Below, in pieces: positions 1 to 11,629 of a stretch of DNA of 64,000 bases. Each line of letters starts with the position of its first letter. The stretch's first letter is position 1. Position numbers and translations under genes: made by a program. The notes beneath the pieces are model-generated. The model was given only the letters and a program-made list of their open reading frames with translations. It was not told the origin of the DNA and made no database searches. Source of the DNA: Gigaspora margarita. Its lineage: Eukaryota > Glomeromycota > Glomeromycetes > Diversisporales > Gigasporaceae. Where the stretch lies: the NCBI GenBank assembly GCA_009809945.1, contig WTPW01000157.1, forward strand, positions 261,489 to 325,488, read 5' to 3'.

Positions 1-330
1 GGTGTTGTCGTTGTTTGGAATTAGTGTTGGACTTTGTTGATTTCGTTGTTGTTGGAGTTTTCACTATTATGATTGGTGTAGTCTGTCGCTTTTGGGTGTT
101 GATGTAGCATTTAGTGTTAGTTAGTTATTGATGTAGTCTGTCGCTTTTGGGTCGTTGATAGCATTTATTGTTAGTTAGCAGTTAGGGTCGTTGATATAAC
201 ATTTAGTTTTAGTTAGGGTTAGGGTTAGTTAGCGATTAGGGTAGGATTAATGTTAGTTAGTAGTTAGAATTAGGGATAGTTTAGGGTATAATTAGAGTTA
301 GGTGTTAATTAGTAGGTAAACATGTATATG
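1..330. repeat. Degenerate TTAGGG-like and ~55-bp repeats
   Basis: The stretch is G/T-rich on the plus strand, unlike the A+T-rich remainder. Motifs such as gttagggttagggttag (near 210-230) and many variants (ttagttag, gattaggg, attaggg) recur. A longer unit containing gtctgtcgcttttggg followed by a gttagttag tail occurs at about 78-120 and 133-178, with a shorter third copy after 186. TTAGGG is the usual fungal telomere motif, so this could be a decayed telomeric or subtelomeric tract, but the repeats are far from perfect and the true chromosome context is not visible. No coding potential was seen. Confidence 0.5.
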
Positions 331-450
331 TGCCGTACGTTTTAAAAATAAAGATAACACTAGCAAATAATTGAAAATTTAAAGACTTATCAGTTTGAGT
401 ATTTTTATATGGGTGTATTAAAAATTTCGCGACTTTAGTAATAATGACCC

Positions 451-550
451 AGATAATTATATAAAAGGTGGCACTATTACACCGGACATTTTTTTGGGCT
501 GGCCCAAAAGAATGTTCGGTTTAATAATGCCACCTTTTTTATAATTATCT
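451..550. repeat. 100-bp near-perfect palindrome (foldback MITE)
   Basis: The left arm begins agataattat and the right arm ends ataattatct. The arms of about 48 bp meet at the self-complementary centre tgggctggccca (497-508) with only a handful of mismatches. The partial reading frame at 457-651 on the minus strand is created by this hairpin and is not regarded as a gene. Flanking bases (gaccc / gagtc) suggest that the inverted repeat may extend a few bases further. No clear target duplication was found. Confidence 0.75.
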
Positions 551-779
551 AGAGTCCTAAGATTTGTGTTGACATTATAATCGATATGCGACAATTTGAT
601 TGGTAGACTGTTGTAGTTCATTGTAGTATTGAACAATTTATCAACGTCCATATAAAATTAAAGTTAGTAAAGCAAGTTCGCATATCAAATTCCTAAGATT
701 TATCATTACGTTTTAATTGTAATGATGATGGTTTATATTAAACAATCAGAGTCTACATAACACAACCAATCAGCGTGAA

Positions 780-905
780 CGGATCCAAACAGATCCAAAC
801 AGATCTTCGGATCTGATCCTCTGGATCCAGCAGATCTTATAAATCATAGATCCGATCTGATCCGAAGCACTGAATCCGGATCAGATCCAGATCTCGGATC
901 ATATC
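780..905. repeat. GATC-dense block
   Basis: About fourteen GATC tetranucleotides occur in about 125 bp, mostly as ggatcc, agatct, cgatct and tgatcc, with nested self-complementary units such as gatccgatctgatcc. Scattered matches (ctggatcagtagatct) occur inside the dispersed repeat at 13,270-13,310 and its inverted partner near 26,140. The origin is unknown; it is probably an internal portion of a repeat family. Confidence 0.6.
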
Positions 906-939
906 TTGCAGAACACTAGTCAAGACAGTCTTGCTCTGG

Positions 940-1375
940 CAATTAAGAGGTATTAAAGTAAGAGTAATATATATCTCCTCAAACAAAAATTGGAATCAAA
1001 AAGGCATGGCTAGTATATACTTCGATAAAGAAGAGAATCTAGTAAAAAGTCAGTCAGAGTGAGTTTTATATTATAATACTAAGCTAGAATAGGCAGCCAT
1101 CAAAGAGCAATCAGAAACAACAAATTTAAGGAATATCAGAGAATGGGCTAACTATAGTTTAAATTCTAGAAATAGTAATAGAATTAATTATATAGAAGAA
1201 AGAAGAGAAAGCAATTCTAAAGGTAAAAAAAGAGAAGAACAAACACCTAGTACAAACAATTCATTTGGACAATGCAATTACTACAATGCAGAAAACTGTT
1301 CAGATAATTGTAGTGTGAATAAGTTTTTTCTCTCAGTGGTCTATCAAGAGAAGTTTAGAGAAATCAGTATTTTTA
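940..1375 (+). pseudogene. Decayed open frame, possibly LINE-derived
   Basis: A single plus-strand frame reads for about 140 codons with only two stops, a TGA near 1050 and a TAG near 1088, both of which could be former Trp codons. The frame passes through motifs such as REWANYSLNSRN and ends in a Cys/Asn-rich stretch (FGQCNYYNAENCSDNCS). The start of the frame (LRGIKVRVIYI) weakly resembles the strand-forming part of LINE endonuclease domains in related fungi, but no catalytic motif can be seen. The product is not recognised. It lies between the GATC block and a dispersed repeat. Confidence 0.3.
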
Positions 1376-1640
1376 TCAGCAAAATAAATATACGAAATCT
1401 TTCAAAAGAAATTGATGCCAAAATTTTTCAAAAAAATTGTGATTGATATTAAATCTTTCAAAAGAATTACAATTTTTTGAAAGATTTCGGCATGCAATTC
1501 TTTCAAAAGATTTCAAAATAAATTTCAAAATATTTCAAAATAAATTTCAAAATATTTCAAAATAAATTGCGAAATATTGCAAAATAGGCCAAAAAAATGC
1601 AGATCTCTATCTAATTATTGCATATTGGGGTGCAGGAGGT
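1374..1640 (+). repeat. Dispersed repeat Q, copy 1
   Basis: This block is rich in short palindromes of the types aatctttcaaaagatt and caaaatatttcaaaat. Its reverse complement occurs at about 14,690-14,945: both start with atcagcaaaataaatata (reading inward), run through the tttcaaaagaa motifs, then the gaaatattgcaaaatagg motif, and end near taattat. The two copies therefore lie in opposite orientation about 13 kb apart. It may be a terminal portion of a larger transposable element. No coding sequence was seen. Confidence 0.7.
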
Positions 1641-1795
1641 AATTTTTTGCATATATTATATAAATTTGCACTACTTTGCAATTTTTTGCAATATTTTCAA
1701 TATATTTAAAAATATTTAAAATTGTTGATTCATGTAATAATATAAAAATAAAAATAGCAAAATAATAATTCAATAATAAATACATATATAATTTA

Positions 1796-2139
1796 GAGAG
1801 TTATAATTCATCGCCAGTGTGATGCATCACTACTTCTGATCGACCAATCAGAATGCAGAATCAGGTATAACGTGAAATCAAAGCAAAACAATCTTTTTTT
1901 AAAAAATCGCTTCTAACTTAAAATTTTGACTAAGAAACTACACTTTTTTCTTGAAAAAAAAATTCCTTGCAAAATTTTGGGTTAGAAGGGCCTTCTAAAT
2001 CTTGCATTGCCAAAGCCTAACCCTAATCATAATGCGGCCACTATTTGATTTGTTTCATTAATGTAATATCAAAACAAACAAAATGATTGGTCAATCAGGG
2101 GGTAGCGATGCATCGCACTAGCGATGAATGTTAAAAATC
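1796..2139. mobile_element. Mutator-like MITE with 9-bp target duplication
   Basis: A 344-bp non-coding element bounded by an identical 9-bp duplication, tataattta, at 1787-1795 and 2140-2148. Terminal inverted repeats of about 35 bp start with GA on both sides and share the core attcatcgc(c/t)agtg(t/c)gatgcatc. The interior contains gattggtcaat and a ttgcaaaattttgggttag segment that is related to the element at 18,042-18,375. Length, 9-bp duplication and G-initial termini fit non-autonomous Mutator-like (MULE) elements; the class assignment rests on these features alone. Confidence 0.85.
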
Positions 2140-2299
2140 TATAATTTATTAATAACTTTATTTTTTAAAAATATTTAAAAATTACAAATATAAAGCGAAA
2201 TTATTGATAGTATTTTTATTAAAAAAATATATATACTAGTAAAATAAAAGACAAAAAAAAAGTAGCATTATTTGTTAATAAAAAAAACAAAACAAAGTT

Positions 2300-2860
2300 T
2301 TACACATCGCTATCATGATTTTTCTTGATTTTTTGCTGATGCTTTATTATCTTTTTAAATATATTTAAAAATTTCTAAAATTTGAACATAATGCAAAAAA
2401 TTGTAAATTTGTAAGAAATTTTAAATATACTCACCTTTTCTTAGCCTTTTTCTTCTTTTTCTTGCCTAAAAAAATATATATTTTTTATATAAAATTTAAT
2501 TTAAAAATTTTTTTATTTTAAAATATAAACTTACTTTTTTTTCGAAGGAAGCAAAGTTCATTTGAGATTATTAACTATATCCTAAAATTTTAAATGTTTA
2601 AACATTTAAAGAATTGGTAATATTTCTATATAATATAAATATACTTGTTTAGATTTTTCAGATTCTTCGGGTTTTCAGATTTTTCTGAAGATTCTTCAGA
2701 TTCTTTAGATTTTCTTTTGATTTTTCAGATTTGTCAGTTTCTTCAGATTCTTCAAATTCATTTTATTCTTCTGAGCCAACTATTTCTTCAGAATTTAATG
2801 TTGAAAAAGATTCATTTTGTTCTAACTTTCACTTTATTTCAAAAAATTGAACAAATTTTA
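2300..2860 (-). pseudogene. Decayed gene Z: acidic Ser/Glu-rich protein with Lys-rich exons
   Basis: Read on the minus strand, 2830-2645 encodes a Ser/Glu/Lys-rich segment (for example NSEEIVGSEE, FEESEETDKSEK) with one TAA stop and a frameshift. It is followed by intron-like gaps with gtaagt or gtgagt donors and tag acceptors and small basic exons (a Lys run at 2444-2470, SAKNQEKS then stop near 2310-2340). This resembles the acidic-then-basic tails of genes X and Y elsewhere in the window, but the main body of the protein is missing. Function unknown. It may be the 3' remnant of a related gene. The plus-strand frame over the same stretch is a Phe/Leu-rich shadow. Confidence 0.35.
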
Positions 2861-2861
2861 G

Positions 2862-2863
2862 TA

Positions 2864-2904
<41 letters not shown>

Positions 2905-2911
2905 TAATAAC
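2862..2911. repeat. (AAT)n microsatellite
   Basis: About sixteen tandem aat trinucleotides with one interruption near the end. It sits between the decayed acidic gene and the presumed 5' untranslated region of the LINE, whose slightly more GC-rich sequence starts at about 2917. Confidence 0.9.
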
Positions 2912-3385
2912 AACGGGGTCCAGAACTCTTTCTACTGATCCTCAATCCATTTTTGGAAGGAAACAAGATACAACATTTTGAAAACATAGTTGATAGCAAA
3001 CAGGCTCTATGCCACTAGGAAATATCAATCCAAACTAAAAATAAACCTTAGTTAATTAACACCATTATTTGCTATTTAGCAAATATCGCAATACTTGAGA
3101 AGAAAAGGAAAAATTTTCGTTGAAACAGCTAACTTTTGGGGATCAAGCTTGACCCTGAAATATAGATCATTGTAGGTTATACAAACATATAACAACAAGT
3201 AAACAAAGTACAACAACAATTAGTAATCAACAACACAAATAAGGAATTCAATAAACCTATTTAGGTAGAACATTAGCTAGTAGACAATCAACAAACAAAA
3301 CAGTGATTGTAAAAATTTCATAGAATTAGTAAGATAATCAATCAACATTAAACTGAATAATAACGCATTATCAATAGAGAGAATT

Positions 3386-4827
3386 ATGAAATATAAGCAT
3401 TTATGCAAGAAAGAACAAATAGATGCACAGGCGTTATGCAGAGATATAGAAAAGGAAATGCTATCCAAAAATATAAAAATAGCTAGATGGTTAGGCCTCA
3501 AAGATCAAGGAGTCATATGTTTAATAAGAAAACTGCTAGAGTTTCATGATTGGATCGAATTGAAAAAGTGCGTAAGCAAGAAGTTACGCTAGAAGAAAAC
3601 ATATTTTTTGATAAGTCCAAGGATAAAGATAATATATTATCTAACAGTGATGCAAAATTGGATAAGAAGATGCTGCTATTAGCAAAGTGCAGTATTACAG
3701 ACTACGGTATTAAAGAAAAGAAAGTACATATAAAGGAAGATGATTCTACTTCATTCACACTCAATAAAAAATGGATAAGAACCAAGAAAAAACCACAACT
3801 AGAAGAGAAAAAAAGGTGTTTAGAAGACATTAAAGGCAAACACTCTGATGAATTGATATTAACAGAAAAGGATACCTCAGAGGACAAGAAACTTCAGGAA
3901 GTAGAATTCATAACTAGTACAATGCACAAGAAAGTGCCACTAAACAACCACCGACAGGTTAATCAAAATCCTTATATAAAAACCAATGAGTTTAATGAGT
4001 ATAACAAGAAATCTAAATTAGTATTAACCCTATGGGACATTCCGCTAAACACAAGAGCAGCCCAAATTAAAAGAAGTCTAAGTTATTTTGGTAAAGCATT
4101 AATTAGAGAAAGTAGATTGCATGGTAGGACCAAGGCTCTATTAGTTGAATTAGAATTGCAGAACAAGGAAAGAAAGAACAATATTGAAAATATTTGGGCA
4201 GTCCATTTGGAGGCAGAGAAATTATCTCGTGTGACTCCTAGAAAATTTGATTTTGAAACCCTAGCAATTAGAGGGAGGTTTAAAGCAATTATCAAAAAGG
4301 TCCATCATACTGCAATCGAGGCAGCATTACTTAGACAAATTAGGATCATAAAAGCAAAATCAGTATACAATTCGTCAAATAGAAATCATAACCAAAGAGG
4401 CTTAGCAACAGTTTACTTTGAATTGCAAGTTGACAAAGACAGAGTTCTAAAAAGCTCTATCTACTACTACAACAGCAAAATGGAATGGGCCAACGGCAGT
4501 TTACCACATGAGCATTCGTTAAAAGAGAAAGTTAAATGAGAAAGAAGCTTGTCAAGATATGATAACAGAAAAGACTATAGCTTAAAACGGCCTAGAGTTA
4601 ATAAAATGTTAAAGAATAAGAGCAATATCAACCAGACATACAATAAAGAAAACCAATACTTAGATATAAAGGCCAGCTCAAGCATGTTACCATGCCAGGA
4701 AGAATCAGGTGCAAAGTAGTGCACAACTGAAGTGAAACTGAACACAGATATGATAAAGGAAATCTTGAAAAGACTAGCAAGAATTGAAAAAAGATATACT
4801 AAGGCAGAAACCTCAGACCGCTCCTAA
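3386..4827 (+). pseudogene. LINE-1 ORF1, RNA-binding gag-like protein
   Basis: The N-terminal part (3386-3592) is in one frame and the main body (3550-4827) in another, so a frameshift lies in the overlap. The body is highly charged (Lys/Glu). A segment beginning KLVLTLWDIPLNTRAA at about codons 160-205 has the strand-helix-strand pattern of an RRM-like nucleic-acid-binding domain, as in many LINE ORF1 proteins. In-frame stops TGA (4537-4539) and TAG (4717-4719) interrupt the C-terminal quarter, which ends in a short helical segment (IKEILKRLARIEKRY) that could be a coiled coil. The terminal TAA (4825-4827) overlaps the ORF2 ATG. Role in the intact element: packaging and chaperoning the RNA. 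Confidence 0.75.
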
Positions 4828-7800
4828 TGGGCATACTAGTTGCAAATATGGAAGGGCCAGTTTCCCAGAGAAAGGGAGCTCTAGCCCAAAAAGGTGCCAG
4901 GTTCGTAAAGCAAAATTTGGAAAAGTGGATAAATGTGGAGTATAGGGGAAAAACAAGGGACTCAAGTTTGGATAATAGGAAAGAAGAGTTTTTAAGAGTT
5001 GCAACACATAATATTAATGGATTAAAAACGCATAAACATAAAATAGAAATTTTAGCAAATTGAGTTTTGGTGGAGAAAGTGGACATAATTGGAATCTCAG
5101 AAACAAACATTAGCAAATGGGAAGCCAGAGGTATATTTAAAAACATGTCAACTTATAAAGGTTTTTGGTCTGGATCAGCAAAAAAGAAGAACAAAGGTTC
5201 AGGAATGGGCTTCCTAATAAGATCAACTATAGAAAAACATGTTGGCAAAATTGAACGTATTAATGAGTACTTGCTAGTGGTATATTTATATTTCAAAAAA
5301 TATAGTTTAATGATCTTAAATACATATATTCCCCAAGTCGAGAAAGACGCAATTAAAATTATTATTAATACAATTCAGGATAGAATTAAAAAACATAGCA
5401 ATGCTTTTTACATTATAGTACGGGGAGACCTTAACCACATAGTAGATCCTGACATAGATAGATGGCCTAGTGCCAAACTAACAAAGAACTTCGAGCTCTT
5501 CCACTGGCTCAAAAAAAGGGACTTTAAAGATATTTATAGAGAGTTAAACCCGAGAAAAAAAGAATATACATAGAACAATGGTCACACTTTTACCAGAATA
5601 GATCAAATATGGCTAGATACGAAATTAAGAAGAATATGCATTGCGGCAAGTATAGAAAAAATGGACTCCATCACAGGAAGTGATCACGATTTAGCCCTGG
5701 TAGTTCTTAGAAAGCAAAAAGAACCTAACTCGGCAACAAGTACATTCAGACAGTTCTTGAAAGTAGACAAAAAAGCGAATACAACTAAATGGTGCCTAGA
5801 CCAAGCATCCAAAGAGAACTGAGAGGATTATCAAAATCTTCTATGGAGTAACCTTAAAATGAGGATCCCAAAAGAACTGTGCAAGGAAGAAATGAGTGAA
5901 GAGATAATGTTGTAGTATAGTAAAATGGAGGAGCTAAATCGGATATAGGAGGTAATAGAAAATGCAATAATCAAAGTAGAAAAAAAGGTATTGTCCTCTA
6001 AAGACATTAAAAATGAATTAGAAAAGCAGAACCCAAGACCAAAAGAATGTAAAGACTTGAAGGCAATCAAATTACTCAGCATCTTAATTAGCGCAATCAG
6101 GAAAAATCGCAATAGCAGATCAGTAGCAGATTGGAGGAAATGGAACAAATTGATTAATCAAATAAATTAGTTAGTAGAAACTTAGATTAGTTCAGTCCCG
6201 ATTAATTCAGTAGAAAATTGGATTGATGAAGCACTAACTTGGTGGAAGATACTAAAAAATAAGATAGTAAAGGAAAATTGTAAAATCACAAATAAGAAGA
6301 TCAGGGAGTTCATATAGAAAAGAAATGAAAGAATAGATAAGAAACAAAAAATAATGCTAAATAGTATACTCGATAGGTCATGTAGCAAAGTATGCATAGA
6401 TAGACTGCTCTGTACAGAGAATAGTAAAGAAAAACTAATCATAGAAGAAGAAGAGATTTTGAGAGAAACAACATGGTTTTTTCAAAACCAGTATAGGAGC
6501 AGATAACCAAAGTTAAATTAGATGAATGAGGAGTGGAGAAGGGTATACCAACCAATTGAGCGAATAAAAGAAAGTTGGTATAAAGATCTCACAGAACCAT
6601 TAAGCGTTGGCGAATGGCAGTTAACGCTAAGTGAAACGAAGAACAATACAGCACCAGAGGTATCAAGTATAGTTTATCCTTTGATTAGGCAAGCAAATTA
6701 CAAAGTACAAGTAATTTACAAAAGTCTAGCAGAGCTGTATTTAAGAAGCGGCACAGTACCAGACAAATGGAAAACATCCCAAATTTACGCTATCCCCAAA
6801 GGTGAGTCTTGGCATTATGACCTAAGTAAAACCAGACTGATCGCACTTTTGGAAACTTTCAGAAAGTGCGTAACTAGAGTTCTAAACAGGAGATTGGAAA
6901 AAATTCTTAAGAAAAAGGACATTTTGCGGAGTATGAACTTTGCAGAACTTCCAGGAAACTCGATGGAAGAGCAAGTTCATTTATTAAATATGTTGATAGA
7001 GGAGGCGGCAAGTAAAAAGCAAGAACTTTGGCTGCTCTTCCAGGATATGAAAAAAGCGTTTGATTTAGTCAGCTTGATTATGTTAAAGTTATCTTTAGAG
7101 AGGATCAAAGTCCCGTCAACTATTATTAGATTCATTATAAACATTTTTGAAAACAGAAAGTGAAAGTGATAATGCATTTTGGTCTGACAAAGGACTTCGT
7201 AGCGGTAGACGGAATTGAACAAGGCAAAGTTTTGTCACTACTACTATAGAGGATATTCTACAACCCTCTGCTCTGGTGAATTCAAAATGACCTCTCAGTA
7301 GGATATGTAGCAAAAGTCACAAAATTCATGTGGTCTGATATAGATGGAGGAAAGGACATTAGAGTGTCTGTTCTGGTATATGCGGATGACACAACATGGA
7401 TTGCTCAGTCCAAAAATGAAATGGAAAAAATAATTGAGATGGCAAACCAGTTTTTTAGAATAAATGATATTGAAATTAATAGAAAGAAGTCAAAGTTAGC
7501 AGTTTTAAATTTGCTAAAGACTAATGAGGATAGAAATATCAAGTTTGGTGATGCCATAGTAAAAGCAGAAGAGAATATGTCTGAAATCAAATTTCTGAGA
7601 GTTGATCTGCACACAAAGAAAGAACTTCCAATTATTAAAAAGAAGATTAGAAAAGTAATTAGTCACTTTGCGCATATATTGGAAAAAAAAATAACAGTTA
7701 GTCAGCTAGTTTATATAAATAATCAGGTACTGATCCCAAAATTAGAGTACATACTCCAGGCCACAAATTTTTCAGAAAAGGAGTTGGAAGATTTGTATCA

Positions 7801-10116
7801 GCCAATTCTGAGATTATTTAAAAGGAAGTTGGGGATCGCACAAACAGCTCCAAATAGTTTGCTTATACATGGTGGTACTTACAACTGCAAGACTTTAGCA
7901 GATGCTCTTTTTGCAAAGCAGGTAACAAACCTGTTCAAAAGGCTCAATAGTATGGGTTTGGTTGAGGAGCTAACCGAATTAAGCATCTGAAACAGTTCGA
8001 TGTATGCAGGCCTTACAAGAGATATTAGAGTAACTAACTCTTTAGACAATCATGACAAAGTCTGGAGAGGAAACTTAGCCTGCAATATTATAGAAAAAGG
8101 TAAAAGTGTAAATATCACATTCAAATCAAGTACAGTATGTGATAGTAAGGTTTTTGGACGGATTCCCATACAAGAGATTCTGGACCAGCAGGTGTTAGCT
8201 AAAAGCTACAATCACCAAAGGAATTTAGAAATTTTCTACTTGGACCAATTGTTTAATAATAACAATAGTGAACTAATTATATGGCAACAACTTAAGAAAG
8301 CATAGTCAGAAAGTGCAAAGGGGAAGAAAACCAGGTGGTTTGTTGTAATAGAAAGACAGACATTAGTAAATAGCACTTCAAGATTGGTTAAAGATGAATT
8401 TCGATTAGACAAAAAAATTCAACAAATAGTGCATCCACCTTTATTCAAGCACAAAAAAAATAAACGAAACAAGGATTGGATAATCTTTGAAGACCAAAGG
8501 AGTAAATTCTGGATGCTAGGAAGAATTGAAAGGAAAAAAGAGAAAAAACTGTCAGTAGTGCACTAGATAGATAGGAAAGTAAATAATAGCGAGTACTTCG
8601 CAGTAAGGTGTAAGCATTGTGCACTTAATCAGAGAGAAAAGGAAAATAATTGTATAACTGAAATTAAGGTAGATAGTGTAAAAGGATGCATTTGTAACAT
8701 AACAAAAAACAAAGAGAACTGGACCTTGCCATGTGCACTAGACTTACTATTGTAAAGAAAATGTGTTGAGTTGCCCTCGGAACACAAATTAATAGATTCA
8801 ATAAAGATAGCTGAAATGGAAATAGAATTAATAAATAGTCTAAATTTGGAAAAAGAAACTAAGGATATGTTGTCTAGTATGGTAGCTAAAAATATAAGGG
8901 AAAATAGGAGGGATTATAAAATTTTCACAAACGGTTCATGGTCACAAATAACAGAAGTCAGAATAGATAAGATGGGAGCTGCCTGGGTTCTAATAGATGA
9001 GATTAATAATTCAGCAATTATGGAAGGGAAAGTTAGAGTAGTTGACTGGCCATCTTCAATGAGGCCTGAGTTGGTTGCGATTCTTTGTGCACTTTTGGTA
9101 ACGAGAAGGGACGCTCATGTGCAAATTAACATGGATAGTGCCGCTGCCATTAATGGTATTAGGAAAGTGTTAGAGCAAAGTTTAACCGCAGATGCTTAAA
9201 ATAAAAAACCGTTCGATCTTAGATATAATTTACAAAACAATACAACATAAAAGCATCCAGTTAGAACTAGTCAAAGTTAAAGCACACAAAGGAGACTGAT
9301 AGAATGAATATGTAGACAAATTAGCCAAAGAGGCAGCACTGCTCGATGAAGTTTAGATCGGGAAAGTGTTCAAATACAAGATGGTAATCGAATCTTCTCT
9401 GGAAAGGAACTCAGATCGAAAGCCCTCTCCGAAAATTTTAATGGCAGCTCAAACGTAGATACTCTGAAGAAAAATGGTTCACATCAGTTAAAAAGGATAT
9501 TAAAGAAATAGAACCAGATGACTCAAATCTTTTATGGACCAGATACTGGAAGAGGTTCAAATAAATGCATGGAGTTAGGTACAAAATGAGTGAACAAAGT
9601 AGTGCGTTAGTGAGATATGCCAAAGGCCTCTTCCATTTGCTCCTGACCTTAGAGAATCTAACTATGTGGAATCCCAAAATTGTGGGTTCTGGGAACTGTA
9701 TAATGTGTAAAGGTGAGGAAAAGAAGAACCTAAATCACTTTTCATCTTGTAAGAAACTAGAGAAAACTTGGAAAGAGATTGAAAATTTCATAGTTAAATT
9801 AATTTGGATGACTGCAGAGGACAAACTTCAGCAAGACTGTAGAATTCAAGATCTAAAGAAGCTGCTTTTTGGAACTTCGCACAAAGAAAAGATCAAGGCA
9901 AGATACTTGTATATGAGGGGACTTTTTGGCAGATCAATTTTTAATCAATTAAAACAGGGCTTTACAAGGAAGAAACACGTATCAGAGATAATAAACGCTA
10001 CTACGTTCAGTATACAGGAATGCTTTTACTGACTAGTATGAAGAGAAAGATGCGAGAAAGTAATTGAATGGGAAGAAAACACAGGAATTAAAAAGCTCTT
10101 AAAGAGAAAGTTTTAG
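4827..10116 (+). pseudogene. LINE-1 ORF2: APE endonuclease, reverse transcriptase, RNase H
   Basis: The start ATG overlaps the ORF1 stop (taatg). Domains in order: APE endonuclease (about 4990-5720; motifs THNING, GISET, RGDLNH, RIDQIW and GSDHD all kept), linker, reverse transcriptase (about 6600-7900; motif A QDMKKAFD at 7041-7064 and catalytic YADD at 7379-7390), RNase H (about 8910-9330) and a Cys-His knuckle, C-x2-C-x9-H-x3-C, at about 9700-9750. Frameshifts lie near 7160-7240, 9195 and 9440. In-frame stops include TGA 5061, TAG 5571, TGA near 5819 and TAG near 7246, 8303 and 8563; most sit where Trp is plausible. In RNase H the first catalytic Asp is Asn (AAC, 8930-8932). The frame ends at TAG 10,114-10,116. 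It would have copied the RNA at nicked target DNA. Confidence 0.9.
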
Positions 10117-10504
10117 GTGGGACAGGAAAGGAAAGCATGAGTAGTTCAACAGAACAGATCCAAAGTTCACCAAAGAATATAGATGGAAATTACGAAGAAA
10201 AGAATCATAAGATTAAGGAGGTTAACAATTTAGTAGAAAACTAGCTCGCAATATGCAAGCTGGTGGTCAAAAGATTAATTTGAACTAAAAAGGAAACTGA
10301 GCACCTTGTCGTAACCTCAGGAAAGCATAAGGTCAATAACTTATGCAGACCCCTGGTAGACAAACATCAGTGCAGTAAACATACTTGGGCACTTTTGAAG
10401 TTCGCCGAGTTATATAGCATAGCCAAAGTATTTAGTTTATAGTATATTAAAATAATTTTTAGTATATTTTATTAAATTAATAAAGCTAGCACTAGGTTAC
10501 TAAA

Positions 10505-10544
<40 letters not shown>

Positions 10545-10635
10545 ATTCCAAAAAAAAGTAGGCTAAAAAAAAAGGCAAAGACAAAACGAAAATAATTAGC
10601 ATATTAAAAAATTGGCTTAAAAAAAAAAAAAAAAG

Positions 10636-11610
10636 GTGTGATGACATAGAGAAGTTGGTAAGTTGTCACTCCCAAGCAGCAGATCTAGAGTTCAAATCCT
10701 ACTGGTAATGCCTTGGAAAATTGATCTGTGTTATAGTAACCGTTTCTTCTTGTAGATCCTTTGGTATATCATCTTGAATAGAAGCTGCCAGGTGCACAAA
10801 AATCCAAGGATCAGAAAATAGATACCTGTTTGGAAGTTCTGAGTGAGAAGATAGCAAAGATCTTTAATGGTGCTAACCATAATTGGAATATTGAAAACTG
10901 GAGCCAGAGAACTGGACAACAAGATCCTCGAAGAGGGGTCCACTAACCTGGCCACCAGAGTTGCACCAGAAGAAAAGAACATGTATTTCGGCAACATGTA
11001 CCAAGGAGAGAGAGAGTCTATTCAGCACTTAAAGCTGGGCTAACCAACTTTTCTGGGCTAAATGGTTTGAAAATTTGGGGATACTAAGGAAGGACTGATA
11101 GGAATATTGTGGTGGGTATTGGGATTGAAGTAAACCTCACAAGGGCAAAAGTAGGTAACAGTAGTGGTTTAATAATTAGCTTTGACTGCAAGTATATAGA
11201 TAAAGCTGTAGTATAAGTTACTAAAGCATAGATAATACCTGTGTGGGACAGAAACTGCCCTACCAAGTGTGCTGCGGGGATAAACTAGTTCTAAAGGGAT
11301 TCTGCACAGTATCCAAGACTGGCATCGACTGACTTATATATCGGAGGACTGTACTAGTAATACAAGTAGAATTGACAGATAAAGCATGGACCAGAGGGTT
11401 TAAATAGATAACCCCTAGTTGGGTTGCAGGTATGGCAATTAGTATAGAACCTTCAGATGGACTACTTAAATTAGACAACCAAAAGTTGTACATGTGGCTA
11501 GTTGTACTCTCATCAATATAACAAAATCAGGTGCTCAAAGAGGTGCCCTTGATCTGTTTGCTTGAATAAATGCCTTTCACTGTAGCGGTAACTTTGATAC
11601 AAAATAAAAA
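10636..11610 (+). mobile_element. tRNA-headed SINE, copy 1
   Basis: It starts directly after an A-rich run with a tRNA-like head: an A-box-like tagagaagttgg at about 10,650 and a B-box gttcaaatc at about 10,693, then a ~850-bp body and an aaaataaaaataaaaataa tail. The whole unit matches the reverse complement of 57,885-58,887, whose A box is exact (tagcgaagttgg). Shared landmarks include gtggctagttgtact near the 3' end. It is non-coding; short frames inside it are not conserved between the two copies. Unusually long for a SINE. The 3' end abuts the truncated end of gene X copy 1. Confidence 0.75.
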
Positions 11611-11629
11611 TAAAAATAATAACAACTTA

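Larger units (their letters stand above)
3386..10539 (+). mobile_element. LINE-1: two-ORF non-LTR retrotransposon with RNase H and poly(A) tail
   Basis: This is a long LINE on the plus strand. Order: ORF1 (RNA-binding), ORF2 with APE endonuclease, reverse transcriptase, RNase H and C-terminal zinc knuckle, a 3' untranslated region, then a 32-nt poly(A) run (10,508-10,539). The 5' untranslated region probably begins upstream, perhaps at about 2917, but I cannot place its edge and found no target duplication. Both ORFs are disrupted by stops and frameshifts, so it is not autonomous now. The 3' end (aaacatcagtgcagtaa and cttgggcac) matches that of the LINE at 26.4-32.1 kb, showing that they belong to one family. 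I-like or Jockey-like architecture is likely because RNase H is present. Confidence 0.9.

Noticed and set aside
2645..2938. Plus-strand Phe/Leu-rich protein ending in poly-Asn
   Set aside because: It is the antisense of an acidic Ser/Glu-rich decayed exon set and runs into an (AAT)n microsatellite; there is no gene-like composition on this strand.
10640..10720. A functional tRNA gene
   Set aside because: A and B boxes are present, but the sequence does not fold into a complete cloverleaf by eye and continues into a repeated ~850-bp body with an A-rich tail; it is the head of a SINE.
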